Part shown: positions 1 to 7,495 of the stretch, one piece after another | Layout: each line of letters begins with the position of its first letter | How positions within the stretch are numbered: position 1 is the first letter of the stretch | Assembly: GCA_012728025.1 (NCBI GenBank) | Contig: JAAYFX010000095.1 | Location: forward strand, 1-11,284 | Reading direction: 5' to 3' | Source: Clostridiales bacterium | GTDB taxonomy: Bacteria; Bacillota; Clostridia; Oscillospirales; Oscillospiraceae | Length of the DNA stretch: 11,284 bases | Made by a program: the position numbers and the translations under genes | Notes under the pieces: generated by a model | What the model saw: the letters and a program-made list of their open reading frames with translations, nothing else | Databases searched by the model: none | Told to the model about the DNA's origin: nothing

Positions 1-596
1 ATAATATACAAACCAAGGCCGGCAGAAACCAAACCGCTCTTTCAACGGCTATGGAGCATTTTGACATAGAGCAGACCAGAGTTGCCCATGATGCTTTGGG
101 AGATGCCTATAATACGGCACTTGTATGCTCAAGGCTTAATTTGCCAGAGGGCATCAAAAACTATGAAACCGCTTCAAAAGTTCTTTCTGCGCCAGCCCAA
201 AATGAAAAGTCCAAAGATGGCAAAAGCCCCAAGGCATTTGAGCATAGAGCTTTTACGGGTTATGCCAGCCGCAATGAGGCATTTTCCGACAAAGGAATAT
301 CAGAACCACCCTGCCCTATATGTCAGGCAAGGCTTAAAGGCTCCCGCTGGATAAATCAAGGTGACAGAAGGTATATGTCCCTGTACACCTGCAAAAGCCA
401 CGGAAGCTTTTTAGTGCGTATAAAATTTCGTGAGGCACAGGACGAAACACTTACGGTCAACCGCATAATATATAAGGCAGACTCGGAAATGGAAGCCTTT
501 TATAAATCCAAGGCCAACAACGGTTCACGTCGCCGTTCGTCTCGCAGCAAGAACAAAAAGCTGCCGTCAAAAAACAGCGCTAAGGCCGCCCTATAA
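1..596 (+). CDS. DnaQ-like (DEDDh) 3'-5' exonuclease, C-terminal part, with zinc-ribbon-like tail; 5' truncated by window edge
   Basis: The reading frame is open from base 3 to the TAA at 594-596, so the gene starts before the window and the ATG at 51 is probably internal. Counting from that ATG, H13-D14-A15-L16-G17-D18 followed by AYNTALV fits the last exonuclease motif (H-x4-D) of DEDDh nucleases, the family of DNA polymerase III epsilon and KapD-like exonucleases. Motifs I and II lie outside the window. After the nuclease end comes a spacer rich in Lys, Ser and Ala. Next is a Cys/His set (C88-P-I-C91 and C114-K-S-H117) that looks like a zinc ribbon, and the protein ends in a strongly basic Arg/Ser/Lys tail (about 159-175), which suggests nucleic acid binding. 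It lies 39 bases ahead of uppP. The exonuclease call rests on one motif; the zinc ribbon is inferred from spacing only. Confidence 0.7.
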   Translation, partial: NIQTKAGRNQTALSTAMEHFDIEQTRVAHDALGDAYNTALVCSRLNLPEGIKNYETASKVLSAPAQNEKSKDGKSPKAFEHRAFTGYASRNEAFSDKGISEPPCPICQARLKGSRWINQGDRRYMSLYTCKSHGSFLVRIKFREAQDETLTVNRIIYKADSEMEAFYKSKANNGSRRRSSRSKNKKLPSKNSAKAAL

Positions 597-635
597 TATG
601 AAAAGTTTGGGCAAACCTTGCAGTCGGAGGTAAAA

Positions 636-1472
636 ATGTCGATTTTAGCAGCCATTGTATTGGGGATAGTTCAGGGAATATCAGAATTTCTTCCTATTTC
701 CAGTTCGGGGCATTTAGCGGCCCTTCAGATGTTTTTCGGAGTGAAAAACCCTGGGGATGAAAACCTTATTTTCGAGGTGCTTTTGCATCTTGCCACCCTT
801 GTATCCGTTTGCATAGTTTACAGGCGTGATATAAAGGAAATGATACAGGAAGTCATTGGTTTTGTAAAAGACATCAGGCATCCAAGGCCGGAAGAAGGCG
901 GGCCAAAGCCCGCTCGCAGGCTTGTTCTTATGCTTATTATAGCAACCTTGCCGCTTTTTATAGTCCTGCCTTTCAATGGTCTTGTGGATAAGCTTTATTC
1001 AAACACATATTTTATCGGCGCTGCCTTTTTGTTCACAGGTCTTATGCTTTTTTTGTCCGACAAGATGAAAAACGGCAGAAAAACCGAAAAAAATATGACA
1101 GTAACAAATGCCCTTACTATTGGATTGTGTCAGGCTGTGGCGGTTTTGCCGGGGGTTTCCCGCTCTGGCTCAACCATAACAGCAGGGATGGCCGTGGGCC
1201 TAAACCGCAGTTTTGCAGTAAAGTTTTCTTTCCTTTTGTCTCTGCCTGCCATAATAGGTGCAAACATCCTTACTTTGTTTAAGGCCTTTGAAACGGGCAT
1301 AGACGTAAAACTTATCCCAATATACCTTATAGGCATGGTAGTTGCCGGTGTTGTGGGGTATTTTGCCATAGGACTTGTAAGGTTTCTTTCCCATAAAGGA
1401 AAGTTTGGAAAGTTTAGCTATTACTGCTTTGCCGTAGGTATACTTACAATCGTTTTGTCAGTTATTATGTGA
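636..1472 (+). CDS. uppP: Undecaprenyl-diphosphate phosphatase (UppP/BacA family)
   Basis: This integral membrane enzyme removes a phosphate from undecaprenyl diphosphate to recycle the lipid carrier for peptidoglycan and other wall polymers; overexpression of the family gives bacitracin resistance. The two family signatures are present: near the N-terminus Q13-G-I-S-E17-F-L-P-I-S-S-S-G-H26, and in the second half P172-G-V-S-R176-S-G. E17, H26 and R176 correspond to the residues known to be needed in E. coli UppP. The protein is 278 residues, the usual size, with about eight hydrophobic segments and a charged cytoplasmic-type loop around residues 70-90. I chose the ATG at 636 because CGGAGG (625-630) sits five bases before it; a TTG at 618 in the same frame would add six residues and lacks a good site. 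The next gene starts 16 bases downstream. Confidence 0.96.
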   Translation: MSILAAIVLGIVQGISEFLPISSSGHLAALQMFFGVKNPGDENLIFEVLLHLATLVSVCIVYRRDIKEMIQEVIGFVKDIRHPRPEEGGPKPARRLVLMLIIATLPLFIVLPFNGLVDKLYSNTYFIGAAFLFTGLMLFLSDKMKNGRKTEKNMTVTNALTIGLCQAVAVLPGVSRSGSTITAGMAVGLNRSFAVKFSFLLSLPAIIGANILTLFKAFETGIDVKLIPIYLIGMVVAGVVGYFAIGLVRFLSHKGKFGKFSYYCFAVGILTIVLSVIM

Positions 1473-1488
1473 TTTGGAGTGACTCTTA

Positions 1489-4136
1489 ATGCCACAAGCT
1501 AAAAAAAAGGCTGCCAATAGCAAAACAAAAAACACAGGGGCCAAGACCAAGAAAAACACAAAGAATACAGCTGTCAGGCAGCAGCGTCCGGAAGGAAACC
1601 CCGCCTATATGGCAGCAGCTTCGATTTTATGCTTTTTCCTCGGTCTGTTTTGCTTTATCGGTTATTTTGATGTAGATGCATGGTTTATTACATATCTTTG
1701 CTCTTTTGTAAAAGGACTTATCGGCTGGGGATATTATATTTTCCCCCCCGCTCTTTTGATATGCGCATGGCATATAGGTTTTTCCAGAGGCAAACCCTAT
1801 AAGTTCAAGATGGTTTCAGCCCTGCTGTCTCCGCTTTTCCTTGGCGCCTTGTATCATCTTTTTTCCAAAAGCAATGATTTAGAGCTTTCAAAAGAAGTTA
1901 TTTCCGCCCTTTATAAAAGCGGCACCCTCTTAGAAAGCGGAGGACTTATCTCCGGACTTTTAGCTCTGGTTCTTAAGCCTGCCGTCAGCATATATGGGGC
2001 TTTTCCTGTGTTTTTCCTTGGCCTTATTTTCTTTTCATTTAACAGTGTCGGGCTTACAATACCATATCTTGCTAACAGGATGAGGAAAAAAAGGCTGGCC
2101 AACCGTGAGATTAGCCATGAAAAGCCCGCAAGCTCCCGCACAGGGGCAAAACCTCAGTCTGGCAACAGGCAACAGGCGGCTCCTGCGGTTGCATCTCCTC
2201 GCAGAAGCAAGGCCATAGACATTCCCATGGATGACGTGAATAAGCCCGAGGAGGAATATGTAGAGGAAAAGGTTGGTTTTTTCAACATCCGCCCAAGGGT
2301 GAAAACACCAGACCAGCTTCTTTCGCAGACCTCTAAAAAGCAGGTGGACGAGCCTTTAGAACAGGTAATTCCCCCTACGGGAACAGAGCGGGTAAAACCC
2401 CTTTCCATAGAGGAGGCCGCTGTTGTTGCAGGAGTTGCAAACACCCTTACATCCCAGATTTCCAGCCAGCCCGACAATTCGGACCCTCATGTTTCTCAAA
2501 CTGATTCCATGGATTTGCCCACAAAGAAAATCACCGGTGAAGAAGCCCGTGAGGAAGCGCAGGAAATCACAAGGACAATTGAAAAAAACATGGACAGCAA
2601 GGGGGAGGACTATCGCTACCCTCCTGTTTCCATGCTTAAAACCGGTGGCAGAAACACCGTTGATGGCAGGCAGGAAATTGCCCTCAACCGTGAGCGGCTG
2701 GAATCCACCATACGAAGCTTTGGGGTAAGCGCTTCAATCACCAGCGTCACCCGTGGGCCTACCGTTACCCGATATGACCTTGAGCTTGAGCAGGGAGTGA
2801 AGCTTTCAAAGCTTACAAACCTTACGGGGGACCTTGCCCTGTCTTTGGGCGTGAGCAGTGTTCGCATTGCCCCCATTCCGGATAAAATATCAACAGTGGG
2901 AGTAGAGGTGCCAAACAAAATTGTCAGCACCGTATACCTCCACGATATTATAGACTCAGCTCCCTTTAAATCTGCCGCTTCAAAGCTTAGTTTTGCCATT
3001 GGCGAGGATATAAGCGGCAAGGCCATAGTGGGAACATTGCAAAGCTGCCCCACTTGCTTATTGCGGGAACCACAGGCTCCGGCAAGTCCGTTTGTATGAA
3101 TAGCCTTATTTTAAGCATCCTTTTCAAAGCCGAGCCAGACGAGGTTAAGCTTATAATGATAGACCCCAAAATGGTGGAGCTTGGCATTTATAACGGCATT
3201 CCCCACCTTTTTGTTCCAGTGGTTACAGACCCTAAAAAAGCAGCGGGAGCCTTGCAGTGGGCAGTTGTTGAGATGCTCAAGCGCTATCGTCTGTTTTCCG
3301 AGGTTGGAGTAAGGGACCTTTCGGGTTATAACAGCTATCAAAAAAGCATAGGCGAGAAAACTTTGCCCAGAGTCGTCATTGTCATAGACGAATTGGCAGA
3401 CCTTATGCTTGTTGCCTCAAAAGAGGTTGAGGAGAGCATTTGCCGTGTGGCCCAGATGGGCAGAGCCTCGGGAATGCATCTTGTTATAGCAACCCAGCGT
3501 CCCTCGGCCGATGTTATAACAGGTCTTATGAAGGCCAATATCCCCTCACGGATTGCCTTCGCTGTTTCCTCCGCCATGGAAAGCCGCATAATCTTAGACA
3601 GCTCCGGAGCGGAAAAGCTTATTGGTGCGGGGGATATGTTGTATTCGCCTTTAGGCGCCGGAAAACCTATAAGAGTGCAGGGAGCCTTTGTTTCTGACGC
3701 CGAGCGGGAAGCGGTTATAAACTTCGTAAAAGAAGGAGCGAATGTCGAATATAGCGAGGACATTTTAGAACAGATTGAAAAGGCCGCGGAGGACAAAAAC
3801 CAAAGCTCCGCCGGCGGAGCTGACCAGTCGGATTCCACTTCGGACTATGACGAATTATTACCCCAAGCGGTTGAGGTTATATTCGAAACAAAGCAGGCTT
3901 CGGTTTCAATGCTTCAGCGCAGGCTTAAGCTTGGCTATGCAAGAGCCGCCCGTATTGTTGACCAGATGGAGGAAATCGGCGTTGTCGGCCCCTTTGAAGG
4001 CTCAAAACCAAGACAGGTTCTCATAACAAAGCAGCAATGGAATGAAATGCAAGGCAAGTCCCTCGGTGAAAACGACTCTGACGAGGTAAGCTTTTCCGAA
4101 TATGAGGACGAGCCTTTAGACGAATGGAAGGAATAG
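1489..4136 (+). pseudogene. DNA translocase FtsK/SpoIIIE, interrupted by a single frame slip near base 3033
   Basis: FtsK/SpoIIIE proteins are hexameric ATP-driven pumps at the septum that move chromosomal DNA during division or into the forespore. The 5' part (1489-3099) encodes a Lys-rich start, membrane segments at about residues 41-60, 66-98, 107-126 and 151-190, an acidic/Pro-rich linker, and the start of the motor (alpha/beta) region. After base 3033 homology continues in the -1 frame: LPHLLIAGTTGSGKS with Walker A (3066-3089), Walker B VVIVIDELADL (Asp codon 3387-3389), and a C-terminal gamma winged-helix domain (about 3846-4035) that reads DNA polarity signals. A restored frame gives about 882 residues, normal for the family. 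As written, the frame ends at TGA 3097-3099 and the first product lacks Walker A and B. The start has GGAG at 1476-1479. FtsK and SpoIIIE cannot be told apart from sequence alone. Confidence 0.93.
3030..3036 (+). other. Frameshift point in ftsK/spoIIIE (one base apparently missing)
   Basis: Upstream codons read GEDISGKAIVG in frame with the 1489 start, ending at GGA 3031-3033. Downstream, the family-typical NIAKLPHLLIAG reads only if AAC starts at base 3033. Adding one A to the GGAAC run (GGA AAC) restores a continuous protein. There is no canonical X-XXY-YYZ slippery heptamer: the sequence is TGGGAAC, and the A-site codon would have to re-pair badly. Confidence 0.85.
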
Positions 4137-4137
4137 G

Positions 4138-4196
4138 CCGCTTGAAAGGGCTTTCGGCTTTGGTTTTAAAAAGCCGAGGACGGCTCTTAAAAGCGG
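4138..4196 (+). other. Folded RNA element between ftsK and mrnC, overlapping the mrnC ribosome binding site
   Basis: CCGCTT (4138-4143) pairs with AAGCGG (4191-4196). Inside that, AAG (4146-4148) pairs with CTT (4186-4188), and CGGCTTT (4155-4161) pairs with AAAGCCG (4170-4176) across an 8-base loop. An alternative hairpin AGCCG/CGGCT (4172-4176 and 4181-4185) competes with the inner one. The right arm of the outer stem covers two of the four G's (4195-4198) that form the likely mrnC ribosome binding site. No T-run follows, so it is not an intrinsic terminator. A role in translation control or RNA processing is inference. Confidence 0.5.
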
Positions 4197-4203
4197 GGAT
4201 ATA

Positions 4204-4605
4204 ATGAGAGATTATTTTTCAAGCAAGCTTACAGATGCAAAGCTTCACAGTATGAGTGCATTGGCACTGGCTCATGTGGGCGATGCTGTATACGACCTTC
4301 TTGTGCGCACATGGCTTTGCGGGGAAGGCAGCAAGACCTCTAAAGGGCTTCATGCCGAAACTGTAAAAAACGTCTGCGCCAAGGCTCAGGCGGCGGCCGT
4401 AACACGGATAGCGGATAAGCTAAGTGATGAGGAAACAGCGGTTTTTAAAAGGGGGCGGAACGCAAAGGTTAATTCCGTGCCTAAAAATGCGGCAGTTTCC
4501 GATTATCATGCGGCAACCGGCTTAGAGACGCTTTTCGGCTACCTTTACCTTAAGGGGGATACCGGAAGGATAAACGAGCTTTTTGGACTAATTGTGGAGG
4601 TTTAA
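4204..4605 (+). CDS. mrnC: Mini-ribonuclease III (Mini-III)
   Basis: Mini-III is a dimeric RNase III catalytic domain without a dsRNA-binding domain. In Bacillus subtilis it trims the double-stranded stalk of 23S rRNA precursors, helped by ribosomal protein uL3. The 133 residues match the family length. Residues 19-35 (ALALAHVGDAVYDLLVR) carry the RNase III signature with catalytic-type D27. FKRGRNAK (81-88) and SVPKNA (91-96) are the usual conserved middle, and GLETLFGYLYL (106-116) carries the second acidic residue, E108. The ATG at 4204 follows GGGG (4195-4198) by five bases, and the leader is folded (see the element at 4138-4196). The stop is only two bases before the rqcH start, so the two are almost surely co-transcribed and perhaps translationally coupled. 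B. subtilis mrnC sits elsewhere, next to cysS. Confidence 0.95.
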   Translation: MRDYFSSKLTDAKLHSMSALALAHVGDAVYDLLVRTWLCGEGSKTSKGLHAETVKNVCAKAQAAAVTRIADKLSDEETAVFKRGRNAKVNSVPKNAAVSDYHAATGLETLFGYLYLKGDTGRINELFGLIVEV

Positions 4606-4607
4606 CA

Positions 4608-6369
4608 ATGCCCCTTGATGCAATTACAATAAGCGCTTTGGCGGAGGAGCTTTCAGGCCCCCTCACCGGAGCTAAAATTGACAAGGTTCAGCAGCCAGAA
4701 AGAGACATTATCATTTTGTCCTTAAGGACAAATGGTCAAAACCTCAAGCTTCTTTTGTCCTCGGGCACAGGAACGGCAAGGGTGCATATATCCACCCAGC
4801 ATTACGAAAACCCCAAGGCACCGCCCATGTTCTGTATGCTTTTAAGAAAGCATATAGTCGGCGCTCGGATAAGCCGTATAAGCCAGCCGGATATGGAAAG
4901 GCTGTTATGCTTTGAGCTGGACACCTTGGATGAAATGGGCGTTGAAACGAAAAAGAGCCTTATTGTGGAAATGATGGGGCGCAATTCAAACATAATTTTA
5001 ACAGGCCCCGAGGGGCACATAATTGATTGCCTGCGCCGTGTGGACGGGGATATGTCAAAGCTGCGTCTTGTTATGCCCGGACTTATATACAGGCTTCCGC
5101 CAAAACAGGAAAAAGCCGATTTTTTCTGTCTTGACAGTGAAGATAGGCAAAGGCTGTGGGACGAAGCCGAGGGTGAAAAGCTTTCGGATAAATGGCTGTT
5201 GGAGAGTTTTTCGGGGCTTTCGCCTCTTATTTGCCGCGAGCTTTCCTTTTTAGCCTTTGACGATGTCTCGAAGCATATAGGAGGGCTTTCTCAAGAGGAA
5301 AGGCAGGCTTTTTCCGAGGAGATGGAGGCCCTTTGCAAAAGGGTGGAGCAGAAAAGCTTCAAACCAACCATGCTTTTTGAAGAGGAAAAGCCCTATGACT
5401 TTTCCTTTATGCCCATATTCCAGTATGAGATGGTTATGGAAAGTAAGGAGTATCCTGATTTTTCCACTTTGTTGGAGGAGTTTTATACCCGCCGAGCCAA
5501 AAGGGAGCTTATGCAGAGAAAATCCCATTCCCTGCACAAGATGGTGAAAAGCGCTTATGGGCGTACGTCAAGAAAGCTGGAAACTAGGCAGCGAGAGCTT
5601 TCCGAAACCGAAGGCAGGGATGAAAAGAAGCTCTATGGTGAGCTTATAACCGCCAATATGTACAGGATTAAAAAGGGCGACAGAGTTCTTATTGCGGATA
5701 ACTATTACAGCGACAAGGGAGAAAAAATTGAGATACCTCTCGACCCCTTGAAAACCCCCCAGCAGAACGCTGCAAAATATTTTAGGGACTACAACAAGGC
5801 CAAAACTGCCAGAGAATATCTGTGACCTTATCATAAAAGGTGAGATGGAAAAGGCGTACCTTTCCAGTGTTTTGGATACCATAGAGCGGGCGGAAAGTCA
5901 GGGGGAGCTTACGGAAATTCGCCATGAGCTGGCAAAAACAGGCTTTTTGAAAAACCAGAAGCAGACCAAACCTGAGAAGGTTCGTGAAACACCCTTTTTA
6001 AAGTTTATTTCCACCTCGGGTATGCCCATTTATGTGGGGCGCAACAACACGCAAAACGACCAGCTTACCCTTAAAACGGCAAGGCGCTCTGATGTTTGGC
6101 TTCATGTGCGGGACGTTCAGGGCAGCCATGTGGTCATCTCCTGCGGGGGAAAAGACCCTGATGAGCAGACCCTTTTTGAAGCTGCCACCTTAACGGCGTA
6201 TTTTTCTCAAGCCAGAAACGCCGGCAAAACAGCCGTTGACTACACTCAGGTCTGCCATGTGAAAAAGCCCTCCGGCTCCATGCCGGGGATGGTTATATAC
6301 ACAGACAGCAAAACCATAATTGTTGAGGCGGACGAAAAGCTTGTTCAAAGCCTTAAAACGGAAAAATAA
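4608..6369 (+). pseudogene. rqcH: RqcH / NFACT family ribosome quality control protein, interrupted by a frame slip near base 5823
   Basis: RqcH (Rqc2/NEMF homologue; the family is also called fibronectin-binding protein A) binds 50S subunits with jammed peptidyl-tRNA and adds C-terminal alanine tails that mark the stalled peptide for decay. Codons 1-405 (4608-5825) give NFACT-N (from MPLDAITISALAEEL), a helical middle and the coiled-coil arm, ending EYL then TGA. The C-terminal third continues in the +1 frame: its coiled-coil end reads from GAC 5824 onward, and the NFACT-R/DUF814 domain spans about 5995-6300 (GRNNTQND, DVWLHVRD, GSHVVIS) to the stop at 6367-6369. Joined, the protein is about 586 residues, normal for the family. 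At the position of the B. subtilis D97-R98 motif this protein has E97-R98. GGAGG about ten bases before ATG 4608 lies inside the end of mrnC. Confidence 0.93.
5817..5826 (+). other. Frame slip and premature TGA in rqcH
   Basis: The upstream frame reads TAT CTG TGA (stop 5823-5825). Downstream homology needs GAC at 5824-5826 as a codon. The change is therefore one extra base (for example T5823) or two missing bases. The protein on either side looks like one uninterrupted coiled coil (YNKAKTAREYL, then DLIIKGEMEKAYLSSVLD). Confidence 0.85.
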
Positions 6370-6410
6370 AAACTCTTGCCGAAGGAAAACACCCTCGGCA
6401 AGAGTTTTTT
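6368..6410. terminator. Bidirectional intrinsic terminator between rqcH and the SLH-protein gene
   Basis: A perfect 15-base inverted repeat (arms 6368-6382 and 6395-6409, core ACTCTTGCCGA/TCGGCAAGAGT) encloses a 12-base loop. The right arm ends in TTTTTT (6405-6410). The A-run at 6368-6372 gives a T-run on the opposite strand, so it can also stop transcription of the - strand gene ending at 6422. Confidence 0.95.
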
Positions 6411-6421
6411 AAATTGAGTTT

Positions 6422-7333
6422 TTAACGGCTTTCCAAAACACGCATGGCATTCATAAGAAGCTTTGCACAGTCTGCTCTTGTAAGCTGCTGCTCCTCATTA
6501 TACTCGGAGATACGGCAGGCACTAAGGTTTGCACAAGCTTGCACAGACCATACAGGGACGCTGCCGTCAAGGCCCGAGACACGCACATCACTTAGACCCA
6601 GACAGCGATTTAAAATAACTGCCGCTTCGGGGTAACTGATGTTGTTTTTCCCGCTGAAGACCGCTGTGTGGCTGCCGTCGGTATAGCCGCTAATTATGCC
6701 TGTTAAAAGGGCTGTGGAAACGTAGGGCTTCATATACATGGGAATGTCCTCATCATCGCCAAAGCCTGTGGTTATGACACCGGACAAAATATCAATGTCG
6801 GAAAGCCTCATGCACATAGCAAGAAATTCACTTCTGGAAACCTTCGCCTCAGGCCTGAAAACATACTGACCACCTAGCTGCTCACCGATAAAGATGTTCT
6901 TTTCAGCCAGTGCAACTGCCGCCGCCCCAGCTCCGTTTCCATCCATGTCAGAGTAGCTTATGCTTTTGGCCTGCTTTTCAATTTTAATAATAACTGTGGC
7001 TTCACAGGATGAGTTTCCGTTTACATCCATAGCCTTATAGCCAAAGTAATCCTTACCCCTTTTTCCCTCGTTGGGAGTGTAGACAAAGCTTCCGTTATCG
7101 CCTAAGACAAGCTCTCCCTTTGTGGGATGGGTTGAAATCTTAAAGGAAACAGCCTGTCCCTCCGGATGGGTGGCCTTTAGCATACCCTCCACAGAAACTC
7201 CTCGATAGGTGCAGATTTCAAGGTTTTCCGCTATGGGAGCACTGCTTTCACTGCTTGCCCCTGCGCTTAAAAACCCCAAAGAGAGAGTAAGAATAAGGGC
7301 AAAAGCCCCAAGAGACATGATTTTACTTTTCAT
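6422..7333 (-). CDS. Secreted protein with Ig/cadherin-like domain and S-layer homology (SLH) repeats
   Basis: The 303 residues begin with a signal peptide (charged MKSK, hydrophobic 7-22, likely cut after AGA near 26). Residues about 37-118 form a bacterial Ig/cadherin-like domain, shown by GSFVYTPNEGKRGKDYFGYKAMDVNGNSS, a pattern common in tandem adhesin domains. The C-terminal part holds SLH repeats: about 126-178 (YSDMDG ... VFRPEAKVSRSEFLAM), 189-245 (GFGDDEDIPMYMKPYV ... GIISGYTDG), and a degenerate third at 259-300 (VPVWSVQA ... LTRADCAKLL). SLH domains usually anchor proteins to pyruvylated secondary wall polymer, so it likely sits on the outer cell wall. The ATG at 7331-7333 has GGAGGT eight bases upstream on the - strand. 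The gene is transcribed alone, with terminators on both sides. With only one Ig-like domain it is short for an SLH protein. Its ligand is unknown. Confidence 0.88.
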   Translation of the reverse strand: MKSKIMSLGAFALILTLSLGFLSAGASSESSAPIAENLEICTYRGVSVEGMLKATHPEGQAVSFKISTHPTKGELVLGDNGSFVYTPNEGKRGKDYFGYKAMDVNGNSSCEATVIIKIEKQAKSISYSDMDGNGAGAAAVALAEKNIFIGEQLGGQYVFRPEAKVSRSEFLAMCMRLSDIDILSGVITTGFGDDEDIPMYMKPYVSTALLTGIISGYTDGSHTAVFSGKNNISYPEAAVILNRCLGLSDVRVSGLDGSVPVWSVQACANLSACRISEYNEEQQLTRADCAKLLMNAMRVLESR

Positions 7334-7429
7334 ATGTGGGTACCTCCATGCACATAGTGCTTATAATAAAGCAAAGAGCTTTGGTATTATTTTGCACAAA
7401 GGTCAGGTCATTTATTCCACTTAGTCATA

Positions 7430-7481
7430 TAAAAATTAAAAGCTCAAGCCACAAAATCCGCTGCGGCTTGAACTTTTAATT
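7430..7481 (-). terminator. Intrinsic terminator of the cysteine-rich protein gene
   Basis: AATTAAAAG + TCAAGCC (7434-7442, 7444-7450) pairs with GGCTTGA + CTTTTAATT (7465-7471, 7473-7481) with a single C/A mismatch and a 14-base loop. Read on the - strand, the hairpin is followed by a T-run (complement of A's at 7430-7435). It lies 15 bases beyond the stop of the gene ending at 7496. It isolates that gene from the SLH-protein gene, which must then have its own promoter in 7334-7429; I see no convincing sigma-A hexamer pair there. Confidence 0.88.
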
Positions 7482-7495
7482 CGTGACTGCTAGTT

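Noticed and set aside
3028..3036. Programmed -1 frameshift in ftsK/spoIIIE
   Set aside because: The site TGGGAAC is not a slippery heptamer and the A-site tRNA would mispair; a missing base is simpler.
7372..7383. Inverted repeat CAAAG-AG-CTTTG upstream of the SLH gene as an operator
   Set aside because: Only five base pairs, and no promoter hexamers nearby to give it meaning.
7209..7424. Open frame on + strand across the SLH gene start and its upstream gap
   Set aside because: It is opposite a well-supported signal peptide region, has no family resemblance and no ribosome binding site.
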